NCBI RefSeq assembly: GCF_002362315.1
Contig: NZ_MTZV01000004.1
Coordinates: 682,001-746,000, forward strand
Reading direction: 5' to 3'
Length of the DNA stretch: 64,000 nucleotides
Source of the DNA: Paraburkholderia acidicola
GTDB lineage: Bacteria; Pseudomonadota; Gammaproteobacteria; Burkholderiales; Burkholderiaceae
Part shown: one piece after another, positions 52,767 to 61,562 of the stretch
How the letters are laid out: each line of letters opens with the position of its first letter
Position numbering within the stretch: position 1 is the stretch's first letter
Translations under genes and position numbers: made by a program
The notes under the pieces: model-generated
The model's input: the letters and a program-made list of their open reading frames with translations, nothing else
What the model was told of the DNA's origin: nothing
Database searches by the model: none

Positions 52767-53957
52767 ATGGCCGACGCCGCGCAGTTTCATTGGGAAGATC
52801 CGCTGTTGCTCGATCAGCAGTTGACCGGGGAAGAACGCATGGTGCGCGACGCCGCACAAGCGTATTCGCAAGACAAGCTGGCGCCGCGTGTGCTCGAAGC
52901 GTTCCGTCACGAGAAGACCGATGCCAGCATCTTCCGCGAGATGGGCGAACTCGGCCTGCTCGGCCCGACCATTCCTGAACAGTACGGCGGCCCCGGTCTG
53001 AGCTACGTGAGCTACGGGCTGATCGCACGTGAAGTGGAACGCATCGACTCCGGCTATCGCTCGATGATGTCGGTCCAGTCGTCGCTCGTGATGGTGCCGA
53101 TCTTCGAATTCGGCTCCGACGCGCAAAAGGAAAAATATCTGCCGAAACTTGCCACCGGCGAATGGATCGGCTGCTTCGGCCTGACCGAGCCGAACCACGG
53201 CTCGGATCCGGGCAGCATGGTGACGCGCGCGAAGAAGGTCGACGGCGGCTATTCGCTGTCGGGCTCGAAGATGTGGATCACCAACTCACCGATCGCCGAT
53301 GTGTTCGTCGTCTGGGCCAAGCTCCAGGAGGACGGCAAGGATGCGATTCGCGGCTTCATCCTCGAGAAGGGCTGGAAAGGTCTGTCGGCACCGGCGATCC
53401 ACGGCAAGGTCGGTCTGCGCTCGTCGATCACCGGCGAGATCGTGCTCGATGAAGTGTTCGTCCCCGCCGAAAACCTGATGCCGAACGTGAGTGGCCTGCG
53501 TGGTCCGTTCACGTGCCTGAATTCGGCGCGCTACGGCATTGCGTGGGGCGCGCTCGGCGCCGCGGAAGCCTGCTGGCATACCGCGCGGCAGTATGTGCTC
53601 GATCGCAAGCAGTTCGGTCGCCCGCTCGCTGCAAACCAGCTGATCCAGAAGAAGCTTGCCGATATGCAAACCGAGATCACGCTCGGCCTGCAAGGCGTGC
53701 TACGCCTCGGCCGGATGAAAGACGAAGGCACTGCCGCCGTCGAGATCACGTCGATCATGAAGCGCAATTCCTGCGGCAAGGCGCTCGACATCGCGCGGCT
53801 TGCACGCGACATGCTCGGCGGCAACGGCATCTCGGACGAGTTCGGCATTGCGCGGCACCTCGTGAACCTCGAGGTCGTCAACACGTATGAAGGCACGCAC
53901 GATATTCACGCGCTGATACTGGGGCGCGCGCAGACGGGTATTCAGGCGTTCTTCTGA
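52767..53957 (+). CDS. gcdH: Glutaryl-CoA dehydrogenase
   Basis: A 396-residue acyl-CoA dehydrogenase that oxidises and decarboxylates glutaryl-CoA to crotonyl-CoA in lysine, tryptophan and glutarate breakdown. FAD and substrate segments are [17 protein letters not shown] and [16 protein letters not shown]. The catalytic base is Glu near residue 375 in [17 protein letters not shown], the glutaryl-CoA dehydrogenase form of this motif, and the chain ends ITGIQAF-like. AGGAG precedes ATG at 52767. The IclR regulator is divergent; the gene ends at a strong terminator. Confidence 0.95.
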   Translation: MADAAQFHWEDPLLLDQQLTGEERMVRDAAQAYSQDKLAPRVLEAFRHEKTDASIFREMGELGLLGPTIPEQYGGPGLSYVSYGLIAREVERIDSGYRSMMSVQSSLVMVPIFEFGSDAQKEKYLPKLATGEWIGCFGLTEPNHGSDPGSMVTRAKKVDGGYSLSGSKMWITNSPIADVFVVWAKLQEDGKDAIRGFILEKGWKGLSAPAIHGKVGLRSSITGEIVLDEVFVPAENLMPNVSGLRGPFTCLNSARYGIAWGALGAAEACWHTARQYVLDRKQFGRPLAANQLIQKKLADMQTEITLGLQGVLRLGRMKDEGTAAVEITSIMKRNSCGKALDIARLARDMLGGNGISDEFGIARHLVNLEVVNTYEGTHDIHALILGRAQTGIQAFF

Positions 53958-53981
53958 GCGGCGCAGTCACGCTAGTGCATC

Positions 53982-54015
53982 AAACAAAAACCCCGCATGC
54001 GCGGGGTTTTTGTTT
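53982..54015. terminator. Bidirectional Rho-independent terminator
   Basis: A perfect 15-base stem is made by 53982-53996 (AAACAAAAACCCCGC) and 54001-54015 (GCGGGGTTTTTGTTT), with loop ATGC. The GC core with A and T flanks on both sides works in both directions, closing gcdH and the convergent peroxiredoxin gene. Confidence 0.92.
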
Positions 54016-54063
54016 CGTACCGGTTGCCGCGCGGCCAGGCCAGGCCAGGTCGCGCGAACCGCG

Positions 54064-54702
54064 TTACTTGTTCGGCTGCGGCGTAAGACGCAGATACGGG
54101 CGTATTGCCTTGTAGCCCTTCGGAAACCGCTGTTTGATTTCCTCTTCGTCCTTCAGCGACGGAACGATCACCACGTCGTCGCCCTGCTTCCAGTTGCCCG
54201 GCGTCGCGACCTTATGGTTGTCGGTGAGCTGCAGCGAATCGATCACGCGCAACACTTCGTCGAAGTTACGTCCGGTGCTGGCCGGATACGTGATGATCAG
54301 GCGCACTTTCTTCTTCGGATCGATCACGAACAGCGAGCGCACCGTGAGCGTTTCGTTCGCATTCGGGTGAATCATGTCGTAGAGTTCCGAAACCTTGCGA
54401 TCGCCGTCCGCGAGAATCGGGAAGCCGACGCTTGCCGCCTGCGTCTCGTTGATGTCCTTGATCCATTCCTTATGCGATTCCGCGCTGTCCACCGACAACG
54501 CAATCGTCTTCACATTGCGCTTGTCGAATTCGCCCGCGAGCTTCGCCGTCAGACCGAGTTCGGTCGTGCAGACCGGTGTGAAGTCGGCGGGATGCGAAAA
54601 CAAAACGCCCCAGCTGTCGCCGAGCCATTCATGGAAACTGATGCGGCCGATGCTCGAATCCTGTTCGAAATCTGGTGCGATGTCGCCGAGACGCAGACTC
54701 AT
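54064..54702 (-). CDS. 1-Cys peroxiredoxin (Prx6-type)
   Basis: A 212-residue peroxiredoxin. The peroxidatic Cys45 lies in FTPVCTTE, with Thr42 and Pro43 before it; the domain starts MSLRLGDIAPDFEQDSSIG. The 60-residue C-terminal domain (NWKQGDDVVIVPSLKDEEEIKQRF broken by loops) is typical of Prx6, which reduces hydroperoxides without a resolving Cys of its own. The start at 54702 begins the family sequence, with AGGAGC seven bases upstream; the frame extension to 54804 is unlikely. Confidence 0.92.
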   Translation of the reverse strand: MSLRLGDIAPDFEQDSSIGRISFHEWLGDSWGVLFSHPADFTPVCTTELGLTAKLAGEFDKRNVKTIALSVDSAESHKEWIKDINETQAASVGFPILADGDRKVSELYDMIHPNANETLTVRSLFVIDPKKKVRLIITYPASTGRNFDEVLRVIDSLQLTDNHKVATPGNWKQGDDVVIVPSLKDEEEIKQRFPKGYKAIRPYLRLTPQPNK

Positions 54703-55069
54703 GGTGCAGCTCCTTGAAGTGAACGGACGAATTTGCAGATAGTACCCGCAAGCTTCGCAAAGAGTTGAAGCATACGGGAAGCCACCGTTCTGTTGAACAA
54801 ACATCGCGTCAGAACTTTATGAGTTTTTGTAATTTTCGCCGGCGCGGGGGAAACTTTACGGGGCAGATCAACTCCATCAAGCTGCGGATCAACCGCCGTA
54901 TCAATGCAACGACGCTGTCGGGGCGCTTTTTAGCAGCCGTCGTTCGCAGAAAACAGCAACGGGAACAGTTCGTGCATACCCCACCAGACAGTGCGTTGAC
55001 CAGCGCACTCGCCAGCGGACGTTTCTTTGGTTACGATTCACGCGTGGCGTGATACGAAGGGAGCAGTCA
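54703..55069. other. Divergent intergenic region
   Basis: This 367-base gap separates the leftward peroxiredoxin and the rightward DUF883 gene. A rightward open frame from 54765 runs through it with a basic, compositionally odd product and no ribosome site; I do not call it. AT-rich DNA at 54810-54840 (AACTTTATGAGTTTTTGTAATTTTCG) may hold a promoter. No OxyR-type site is obvious. Confidence 0.45.
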
Positions 55070-55372
55070 ATGTCGGAAGTCAACAAGGAGAGATTGATGT
55101 CGGATATCAAAGCCGTCCTCGCGGACGCTGAAGACCTGTTGAAGCAGGCCGCAAGCGCAACGGGCGAGCGCGCGTCGGAACTGCGCGAAACGGCGCTGTC
55201 GCGTCTGAAGCAGGCAAAGGAAAAAGCCGCCGACGTGCAGGTCGTCGTTGTCGAAAAAGGCAAGAAAGCCGCGCGCGCAACCGACGACTACGTACACGAA
55301 CATCCGTGGGCGTCGATCGGCATCGCAGCCGGCGTCGGCGTTCTGGTCGGCTTGCTGATCAACCGCAAATAA
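55070..55372 (+). CDS. DUF883 family protein (YqjD/ElaB-like)
   Basis: A 100-residue membrane-tail protein. The long helical part MSEVNKERLMSDIKAVLADAEDLLKQ continues to a glycine-rich hydrophobic C-terminal helix (ASIGIAAGVGVLVGLLINRK), which anchors it in the inner membrane. YqjD and ElaB of E. coli bind ribosomes and accumulate in stationary phase; similar behaviour is plausible. First gene of a three-gene cluster with a YqjE-like and a third membrane protein. Confidence 0.88.
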   Translation: MSEVNKERLMSDIKAVLADAEDLLKQAASATGERASELRETALSRLKQAKEKAADVQVVVVEKGKKAARATDDYVHEHPWASIGIAAGVGVLVGLLINRK

Positions 55373-55499
55373 GGCCGCGACACCGTGCAGCGGCCGCGCC
55401 GGGTTCATCGGCCGGCGGCCGCTCCGCTCACATACAGGTCGGCCGGCCCGCGCCGGTCGACTCCTTCTGGTGCATCTGCACGCGCAACGCGCTTAGGCC

Positions 55500-55883
55500 A
55501 TGACGATCGATTCCCACACGCGCGCAGAGCATGGGCCCTTGCGCCGCATCCTCGGCTCCGTATTCGCCATCATCCAGACGCGCCTCGAACTGATCGGCAT
55601 CGAGTTGAGCGAGGAGAAAGACCGTCTGCTGATGGTGCTCTTCCTCGGGCTCGCGGCCATGATGCTTGCCACCATGGCGCTGATCGCACTGACTGCACTG
55701 GTGGCCATCGCTTTCTGGGACACCTGGCGCTGGCAGGCGCTCGCCGGCATCACGCTGGTCTATGCGCTCGCCGCATTGTTCTGTGCATTGCGCGCGCGCA
55801 GCAGCTTGCGCAACGCGCCGATGGTATTCGAAGCCACGCTGAAGGAATTCGAAAAGGACCGCGACATCTTCCGCAAGCAATAA
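55500..55883 (+). CDS. YqjE-like phage-holin-family protein
   Basis: A 127-residue membrane protein with two hydrophobic helices (about 40-65 LLMVLFLGLAAMMLATMALI and 75-100 WQALAGITLVYALAALFC) separated by a short loop. It matches the YqjE group (holin superfamily III by domain label), with the N-terminal amphipathic ILGSVFAIIQTRLELIGIEL. Despite the holin label, these are chromosomal genes next to yqjD rather than lysis genes. Second gene of the trio. Confidence 0.86.
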   Translation: MTIDSHTRAEHGPLRRILGSVFAIIQTRLELIGIELSEEKDRLLMVLFLGLAAMMLATMALIALTALVAIAFWDTWRWQALAGITLVYALAALFCALRARSSLRNAPMVFEATLKEFEKDRDIFRKQ

Positions 55884-55949
55884 AGCCGGCGGGTACGTTA
55901 CCCGCTACCGCAGTTTCTCCATCGCTACCGCTATCGTTACCGAGATCTC

Positions 55950-56402
55950 ATGAGCCAGCCCCGTCCCGATACCGCCTTTCGCAACCAGCATTCGAGTGCG
56001 CGAGATCTGAGCGCACCGCATCTGCGCGCACTGCGCAAGGAACTGCTGATCGTGCGCGCGGATGTCGAACGGATGGAATTCGCGCAGGCTACGGTTGAGC
56101 TGCGTCAATCGGTCACGCATTTCAGCTGGCTCAAGTTTCTGTTGCCAGGTTTTCGCGGAATGAGCTGGGGCACAGGCAAGAGTGCGAATGCGGGCATCGG
56201 CGCACTGCTCAAACAGTATCCGCTGATCAGTTCGCTTGCATCGATCCTGCTTGCCAAACCACTGCGCTCTACGCTCCTCGCTAGCGCGAAACCGCTGCTC
56301 AAATGGGGTGGCCTCGGATTTGCCGCGTGGGAGGCGTACCGCATCTGGCAACAGATGAAGCGCGACGACGATACCGCGCCAGCGGCGAAATCTCGCCGCT
56401 GA
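55950..56402 (+). CDS. YqjK-position membrane protein
   Basis: A 150-residue protein in the third position of a yqjDEK-like cluster. An N-terminal amphipathic helical part (LRALRKELLIVRADVERMEFAQATVELRQ broken by turns) is followed by weakly hydrophobic segments (YPLISSLASILLAKPL, LKWGGLGFAAWEAYRIWQQM) and a basic tail ending AAKSRR. In Burkholderia a similar protein occurs at this place, which I recall as annotated DUF3318, but I cannot confirm it. Function unknown. Confidence 0.7.
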   Translation: MSQPRPDTAFRNQHSSARDLSAPHLRALRKELLIVRADVERMEFAQATVELRQSVTHFSWLKFLLPGFRGMSWGTGKSANAGIGALLKQYPLISSLASILLAKPLRSTLLASAKPLLKWGGLGFAAWEAYRIWQQMKRDDDTAPAAKSRR

Positions 56403-56421
56403 ACGTTCACGCAACGCTCGT

Positions 56422-56847
56422 TCAACGCGTATTCCAGCACTCGTCTGCGGCGAGCCCTGTCGGGTTGCTGCTGCGATTCACCCGCACACCCGTCGCGTCG
56501 AGCACGAACGTGCCGCATGCATCACCCTGCATCGGGCCATCCTCCACAGGTACCGCCTCCAGCGTATAGCCACCGTTCGTCGCATTGCCCGGCAGCACGC
56601 TAAGCCGATACAGCACCGTGCCGAACTGCGGTGCGCGATCAAGCCCGACAGGCAGCACATTCCGTTCACCGCTCGCATCGGTTTCCACGAACTGGGCAGC
56701 GCGATACAGCGCGGCTGCGGCATCGGTTCGATGCGTCCGCGCGATCTGGCTGCGATACGCCGGCACTGCGAAGACCGCGAGCGTCGCGGCAATCGCCAGC
56801 GCGATGACCAGTTCGAGCAGCGTGAAAGCATCGGTCCGTGAATTCAT
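56422..56847 (-). CDS. pilE: Type IV minor pilin PilE
   Basis: A 141-residue pilin. The class III leader is MNSRTDA, cut before FTLLELVIALAIAATLAVFAVPAY; Glu5 of the mature protein is present (Glu12 of the precursor). The residue before the cut is Ala7 instead of the usual Gly. The globular domain has AAAALYRAAQFVETDASG and the C-terminal pair Cys (GDACGTF, DECWNTR), which should form the D-region disulfide. Last gene of the fimT-pilVWX-pilE operon, 19 bases after pilX. Confidence 0.87.
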   Translation of the reverse strand: MNSRTDAFTLLELVIALAIAATLAVFAVPAYRSQIARTHRTDAAAALYRAAQFVETDASGERNVLPVGLDRAPQFGTVLYRLSVLPGNATNGGYTLEAVPVEDGPMQGDACGTFVLDATGVRVNRSSNPTGLAADECWNTR

Positions 56848-56866
56848 ACGAAGGTTATCTCGCCGT

Positions 56867-57391
56867 TCAAAAGGGACGCGCGACGATCTGCCGCCAGTGG
56901 CGCTCCGTGCGCCCGTCTTCGACGACGAGTGTCAGTTGCAGCCATGCCTGCGATGCCAGCGTCGTGCCAAAACCACGCGCAGTGATCAGCCATGCGCGTG
57001 CATCGGGACGCGTTGCAAGCTGCCATCCTTCGATCAGACATTGCGGCGGTCGCAACGACCCGGGCCATTGAGTTGCCGGAGTCTGTGCGCGCGCCTCGAA
57101 GGTTGCTGCGCGACGCCAGCCTTCGGGTTCTCCCGCGACGTCTGGCAACGCAGTGGTGGTGTTCGCCAGTGCCATCTGCGCACATGAGGCCAGCGCTGCA
57201 TCGGCAGCATGAAAAGCCTGCAGATGGCCCTGCGTATTCGCGGTACCGCGTGCGCTCGCAAGAGAAGCCTCGAACCACGCCGCCGATGTAACGAGCATCA
57301 TCGACGACAGCATCAGCACGACCGGGAGCGCAACGCCGCGCACCTGGCTACGCGCCCGGCGCCCTCCTCGCGTTCGAATAGCGCGTGTCAT
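56867..57391 (-). CDS. pilX: Type IV pilus minor protein PilX
   Basis: A 174-residue minor pilin. The N-terminus has basic MTRAIRTRGGRRARSQVRG with a cut possible after Gly19, then VALPVVLMLSSMMLVTSAAWFE; there is no Glu at +5, as in other PilX/GspK-like proteins. The helix is followed by a region with AADAALASCAQMALA and Trp-rich strands. Its start overlaps the pilW stop (ATGA). No pilY1 follows it. The upstream in-frame extension to 57562 lies within pilW and is not used. Confidence 0.82.
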   Translation of the reverse strand: MTRAIRTRGGRRARSQVRGVALPVVLMLSSMMLVTSAAWFEASLASARGTANTQGHLQAFHAADAALASCAQMALANTTTALPDVAGEPEGWRRAATFEARAQTPATQWPGSLRPPQCLIEGWQLATRPDARAWLITARGFGTTLASQAWLQLTLVVEDGRTERHWRQIVARPF

Positions 57392-58194
57392 GACGCGCTC
57401 CGCTGCTGGTTGCGAACGGCGACGCGCCGCCAGAACGCCTGCCGTACACGCGTGTCGGTCGCAAGCAGCGACACGCCGTCGCAATCGACATAACGCGTAC
57501 GGCGCCCAAGCGGTGCGCCACGCACCAGCACGCACAGATCCACCGCGACAATCTGTTGCCATTGATCACGCGCCACAGCAGAAGCATCGAGCGCGGTGTG
57601 CGCGTCCTTCAGCCAGTAGCGAACCCGCAATCCTTCGACACCTTCCACCAGCGGTTGCGCCACGCCCGGCCGGCCGCTGCCGTCGCAATACAGTTCGGGT
57701 TCGCCGGCGCTGCCGGTTCTCGCATGGAAGCGGTTGACGATCGGTATGCGCTGCGAATCGCTTCCGGCTGCGTCGGTGGTCACGCTCTGGCCGAGACAGT
57801 CGGTGGGCCGACCGGTCGACGATGGCCACGTCGATATCGTGTCGCCTATATAGCGCACCGCAATGCCGTCCGAATGCGTGCTCACCGTCTCGCAACTACG
57901 ATTTTCGAAGCTGCCAACCGTGCGTGCGCCCGAGCAACCGAACAACCCCGCGGACGAATCGGCCGGCGCCATATCGGCGGGCACGAAGCCGGCCATGCGC
58001 ACCTGCGCGGCGATCAGCGCGAGCGCCGTCATACCGGCGTCGTGTATCCGCAGCGCATCGGTTGCGCGCACGAACGCGGCACGCTGTGAGCGGTACATCG
58101 AGACAGCACCGGCCACCACGACTAGTCCGAGCGCGACGGCGATCATCAGCTCCAGCAGCGTGTGACCGCGCGAGCGGAACCTGGCTACGGTCAT
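57388..58194 (-). CDS. pilW: Type IV pilus minor pilin PilW
   Basis: A 268-residue minor pilin. The leader MTVARFRSRG is cut before HTLLELMIAVALGLVVVAGAVSMYRSQ, with Glu at +5. The globular part contains Cys pairs (GLFGCSG, RSCETV) and the PilW-like C-terminus DLCVLVRGAPLG. ATGA overlaps with pilV (start) and pilX (end) show tight coupling. PilW helps initiate pilus assembly with PilV, PilX and FimT. Confidence 0.88.
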   Translation of the reverse strand: MTVARFRSRGHTLLELMIAVALGLVVVAGAVSMYRSQRAAFVRATDALRIHDAGMTALALIAAQVRMAGFVPADMAPADSSAGLFGCSGARTVGSFENRSCETVSTHSDGIAVRYIGDTISTWPSSTGRPTDCLGQSVTTDAAGSDSQRIPIVNRFHARTGSAGEPELYCDGSGRPGVAQPLVEGVEGLRVRYWLKDAHTALDASAVARDQWQQIVAVDLCVLVRGAPLGRRTRYVDCDGVSLLATDTRVRQAFWRRVAVRNQQRSAS

Positions 58195-58613
58195 CGGGCG
58201 AACGCGATCGCAACGCAGGCCGTCCGCGGCGGTACCGCCATGCCGCCGCAAGACTCGGGCATATCGATTACTTCGCCACGCACCGACGGCGCAGGCGCCA
58301 GCCACGTGACATGTGCGACCGCGGCTCCGGCGCGTTGATCGCGAATCGACACCTCGTCCTGTGGGAGCAAACGCGCGGCGAGCACCTTCCATTGCGACAA
58401 CGCCGCGTCTTCATTCGCGTTGGCGCGCGCGGTTTCAGCCACCGCGTCCGAGATCATCGCCGCATGCTCGCGCAGCGTGACCGCTTTCGCCTCACCTGCT
58501 GTCCACCATTGCGCGGCCGTCAAACCAAGCACCGTGACGGCCATCAAGGCAACCGCCAGCATCACTTCGAGTAGTGAGTTGCCACGACATGCAGCGTGTT
58601 TGCGCCGGCTCAT
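58191..58613 (-). CDS. pilV: Type IV pilus minor pilin PilV
   Basis: A 140-residue minor pilin. The leader MSRRKHAACRG is cut before NSLLEVMLAVALMAVTVLGLTAAQ, with Glu at +5; Asn at +1 is unusual, since Phe or Met is common. The C-terminal part has MPESCGGMAVPPRTACVAIAFAR with a Cys pair. The start overlaps the fimT stop and the end overlaps pilW (ATGA both). Function as a priming minor pilin is inferred from position and leader. Confidence 0.85.
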   Translation of the reverse strand: MSRRKHAACRGNSLLEVMLAVALMAVTVLGLTAAQWWTAGEAKAVTLREHAAMISDAVAETARANANEDAALSQWKVLAARLLPQDEVSIRDQRAGAAVAHVTWLAPAPSVRGEVIDMPESCGGMAVPPRTACVAIAFAR

Positions 58614-59176
58614 GATGCCGCTCCGCAAGCGCCGTCGGAAATGCGCGGTCGGCCGCCGGCAGCAATCCTGATACAACGCCGCCAGTTATTCCCCTGAGTG
58701 GCGCGCGACATCGAGCGCGGCGCGACGTCAAAGTTGCGAAAGCCGCCGATCACCTGCCCTGCCGGCGGCGTGAACGTGAGATTGCTGAGCGTGCCGTTCA
58801 CACTCACTGCAGCGAGACCCGGCTGCACACGCAACGCAGACAGCGCCGTCGAACCGGGTTGCTCGGCCATCACGGCCCAGCCGCACGACCAGTCCTGCAC
58901 GCCGCTGCGACACGCTTCACCGGCCGGCAGGCAGCGATGCGCACTATCGATGCGACACACCGTGACACGCACACCGCGGCGCAGCGCTTCGCTGCGTGCG
59001 TAGCTGAGCGTGGAGAGCATCGCGCGCGCCCGGGCGTCGACCTGATCGCGCACCTGCCACGCGACAAACGACGGCGTGGCCAGAACCGCAAGCGAGGCAA
59101 GCAGCGCGACCACGACGAGCATTTCAGCAAGCGTGAAACCGCCGTACGCTTGCGGCGGCAAAACATGAGGTGCCAT
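58610..59176 (-). CDS. fimT: Type IV pilus minor pilin FimT/GspH-like
   Basis: A 188-residue pseudopilin. The leader MAPHVLPPQAYGG is cut before FTLAEMLVVVALLASLAVLATPSF, with Glu at +5. The GspH-type domain includes STLSYARSEALRRGVRVTVCRI, a conserved FimT/GspH block, and C-terminal NNWRRCIRIAAGGRPRI. AGGAG lies seven bases before ATG at 59176. First gene of the minor-pilin operon; FimT is linked to DNA uptake in relatives. Confidence 0.9.
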   Translation of the reverse strand: MAPHVLPPQAYGGFTLAEMLVVVALLASLAVLATPSFVAWQVRDQVDARARAMLSTLSYARSEALRRGVRVTVCRIDSAHRCLPAGEACRSGVQDWSCGWAVMAEQPGSTALSALRVQPGLAAVSVNGTLSNLTFTPPAGQVIGGFRNFDVAPRSMSRATQGNNWRRCIRIAAGGRPRISDGACGAAS

Positions 59177-59346
59177 GGGTCACTCCTGACTGGTCCGAAG
59201 AACACAGTCAATCTAGCGACCCATGCGAAACGTGACAATCGACCGAACGGCCAGGTCGCGAGGGGAAGTGAACAGAACAAACAGAACAGGCAGGTGAAAG
59301 CGCGTGCGATACAACGCACGCACAACACGCAACTCAGAAGGTAATC

Positions 59347-59838
59347 TCAGCGCTTGCGCGAAGACTTGACGGGCGCGGGCGGCGACGAAGCGCGACGGAA
59401 TTCCTCGATCACATCCTCGAACTCGGACACGTCTTCGAAGCGCCGGTACACGGAAGCGAAGCGCACGTACGCAATCGTATCGAGTGCGCGCAGCTCGTTC
59501 ATCACGAGTTCGCCGAGCCGTTCGCTGCGCACTTCACGCTCGCCGCTGCCGAGCAGTTGATATTCGATGCGGGCGACGGCCGTATCGATTGCCTCGGCGG
59601 CGACCGGCCGCTTTCTCAGCGCGAGCTGCATGCTCGCGACGATCTTGCGGCGGTCGAACTCCCTGCGGCTGCCATCCTTCTTGACGACCGCCGGCAACGC
59701 CAGTTCGGTCCGCTCGTACGTTGTAAAACGCTTGTCGCAGGCCGAACAACGACGCCGCCGGCGGATCGCCGCGCCGTCTTCCGACACGCGGGAATCCACG
59801 ACCTGCGTATCGTCGTGCCGACAGAAGGGGCAGCGCAT
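59347..59838 (-). CDS. nrdR: NrdR transcriptional repressor
   Basis: A 163-residue regulator that represses ribonucleotide reductase genes when dATP is high. The N-terminal zinc ribbon uses Cys3, Cys6, Cys31 and Cys34 ([23 protein letters not shown]), and the ATP-cone follows ([38 protein letters not shown]). The C-terminus is basic, ending SSRKR. It follows glyA by six bases and is probably co-transcribed. Confidence 0.96.
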   Translation of the reverse strand: MRCPFCRHDDTQVVDSRVSEDGAAIRRRRRCSACDKRFTTYERTELALPAVVKKDGSRREFDRRKIVASMQLALRKRPVAAEAIDTAVARIEYQLLGSGEREVRSERLGELVMNELRALDTIAYVRFASVYRRFEDVSEFEDVIEEFRRASSPPAPVKSSRKR

Positions 59839-59844
59839 GATCGC

Positions 59845-61092
59845 CTAGCGGTAAACCGGAAAGCGCTTCGTGAGGGCGGCGACCTGGGTACGCACGCGTT
59901 CGATCGTTGCGGCATCTTCCGGATTGTCGAGCACATCGGCGATCAGGTTGCCGACCTGTTCGGCTTCCGCGACACCGAAACCACGCGTCGTCATGGCCGG
60001 CGAGCCGAGACGAACACCGCTCGTGACGAACGGTTTTTCCGGATCGTTCGGGATCGCGTTCTTGTTGACCGTGATGTGCGCCGCGCCGAGCGCCGCTTCC
60101 GCCGCTTTACCGGTGATCTGCTTCGCCCGCAGGTCGACCAGCATGACGTGGCTCTCGGTGCGACCGGACACGATACGCAGGCCGCGCTTCACCAGCGTTT
60201 CGGCGAGCACGCGTGCGTTGTCGAGCACCGCCTGCTGATACGTCTTGAATTCCGGCGACAGTGCTTCCTTGAATGCCACGGCCTTGGCGGCAATGACGTG
60301 CATCAGCGGACCACCCTGAATGCCCGGGAAGATCGCCGAGTTGATCGGCTTCTCGTATTCGGACTTCATCAGGATCACGCCGCCGCGCGGACCGCGCAGG
60401 CTCTTGTGCGTGGTGGTCGTGACGAAGTCGGCGTGCGGCACCGGGTTCGGGTAGACGCCCGCAGCGATCAGACCGGCGTAGTGCGCCATGTCAACCATCA
60501 GGTACGCGCCAACCGACTTCGCGATCTTCGCAAGACGTTCGAAGTCGATGCGCAGCGAGAACGCCGAGGCGCCCGCGACGATCAGCTTCGGCTTGTGTTC
60601 CTGAGCGAGTTTTTCCGCGGCGTCGTAGTCGATGTCTTCGGCTTCGTTCAGACCGTAGCTGACCACGTTGAACCACTTGCCCGACATGTTGACCGGCGAG
60701 CCGTGCGTCAGATGGCCGCCGTGCGCGAGGCTCATGCCCATGATCGTGTCGCCCGGCTTCAGCATCGCGAAGAACACGCCCTGATTGGCCTGCGAGCCCG
60801 AGTTCGGCTGCACGTTCGCAGCTTCGGCGCCGAAGATCTGCTTCACGCGATCGATGGCGAGCTGCTCGACGATGTCCACGTATTCGCAGCCGCCGTAGTA
60901 GCGCTTGCCGGGATAGCCTTCGGCGTACTTGTTGGTGAGCTGCGAGCCCTGGGCGGCCATGACGGCCGGGCTCGTGTAGTTTTCCGACGCGATCAGTTCG
61001 ATGTGGTCTTCCTGACGGCGGTTTTCCTGTTCGATCGCCTTCCAGATTTCGGGATCGACGCTGGCGATAGTGCTTTCGGCTCTGTCAAACAT
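59845..61092 (-). CDS. glyA: Serine hydroxymethyltransferase
   Basis: A 415-residue PLP enzyme that converts serine and tetrahydrofolate to glycine and methylene-THF. Segments are [25 protein letters not shown] broken by turns, [20 protein letters not shown], and the PLP-lysine block [15 protein letters not shown] near residue 230. The start at 61092 begins the usual MFDRAE sequence; the frame to 61212 is an extension. Heads a glyA-nrdR unit. Confidence 0.97.
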   Translation of the reverse strand: MFDRAESTIASVDPEIWKAIEQENRRQEDHIELIASENYTSPAVMAAQGSQLTNKYAEGYPGKRYYGGCEYVDIVEQLAIDRVKQIFGAEAANVQPNSGSQANQGVFFAMLKPGDTIMGMSLAHGGHLTHGSPVNMSGKWFNVVSYGLNEAEDIDYDAAEKLAQEHKPKLIVAGASAFSLRIDFERLAKIAKSVGAYLMVDMAHYAGLIAAGVYPNPVPHADFVTTTTHKSLRGPRGGVILMKSEYEKPINSAIFPGIQGGPLMHVIAAKAVAFKEALSPEFKTYQQAVLDNARVLAETLVKRGLRIVSGRTESHVMLVDLRAKQITGKAAEAALGAAHITVNKNAIPNDPEKPFVTSGVRLGSPAMTTRGFGVAEAEQVGNLIADVLDNPEDAATIERVRTQVAALTKRFPVYR

Positions 61093-61562
61093 ACGGGTTC
61101 CGTTGAGTGAGTTCAGTTCAGGTTGACCGGATTGCGCGGGATAAGCGTAGCGGATACGCAGCGCTGCTGGCGGCTGGGCCAGCCTTGACATGGCGGAGAA
61201 GGAGCGCCGCACACGCGAGGCAGGACAGCCACCGGCGGCGCCAGACTACGACGCGCGGATCACGGCTGCCCAGGCGAACGGCAAAACGGCACCCTGCGCT
61301 TCACGGTGGGTTGTTCCACCTTTGAACCCAGAAGGGTTCTATCGCCAGTCACGCAGGATTGAGCGCGTTAGTTTATTGGAACCTGCACCAATAGGCAACA
61401 GCGGGCGACCGCCAGCCGGCGCCGCCCCATGCCGCTGCAAGCCCCGCGGGACGGTGCTCCAGCGCCGGCGCCCGCGGCAGCCGGGCCGGCCCTCGTCCTT
61501 GCCGCAGCGCCGCATTGGAAGTAGGCTGATGCCCTTTCCATCTTTCCGACCATGGAGCAGCA
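61093..61562. other. Divergent intergenic region
   Basis: This 470-base gap separates leftward glyA and rightward ydfG. A rightward frame crosses it (61190-61690) but lacks family features and overlaps ydfG. I looked for a glycine riboswitch upstream of glyA and saw no clear tandem aptamer. GGAGCAGCA precedes ydfG at 61555-61562. Confidence 0.5.

Noticed and set aside
54765..55052. 95-codon rightward frame before the DUF883 gene
   Set aside because: No ribosome site, odd basic composition and no known family.
55500..55883. Holin-like gene as a sign of a prophage
   Set aside because: The gene is a YqjE homologue next to yqjD-like and yqjK-position genes; no lysis or phage structural genes are near.
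59557..61110. 517-codon open frame antisense to glyA and nrdR
   Set aside because: The minus strand carries full GlyA and NrdR; the plus-strand product is Arg- and Asp-rich and without motifs.
61093..61562. Possible glycine riboswitch upstream of glyA
   Set aside because: I could not find the paired aptamer core; absence of evidence only, a covariance-model search would decide.
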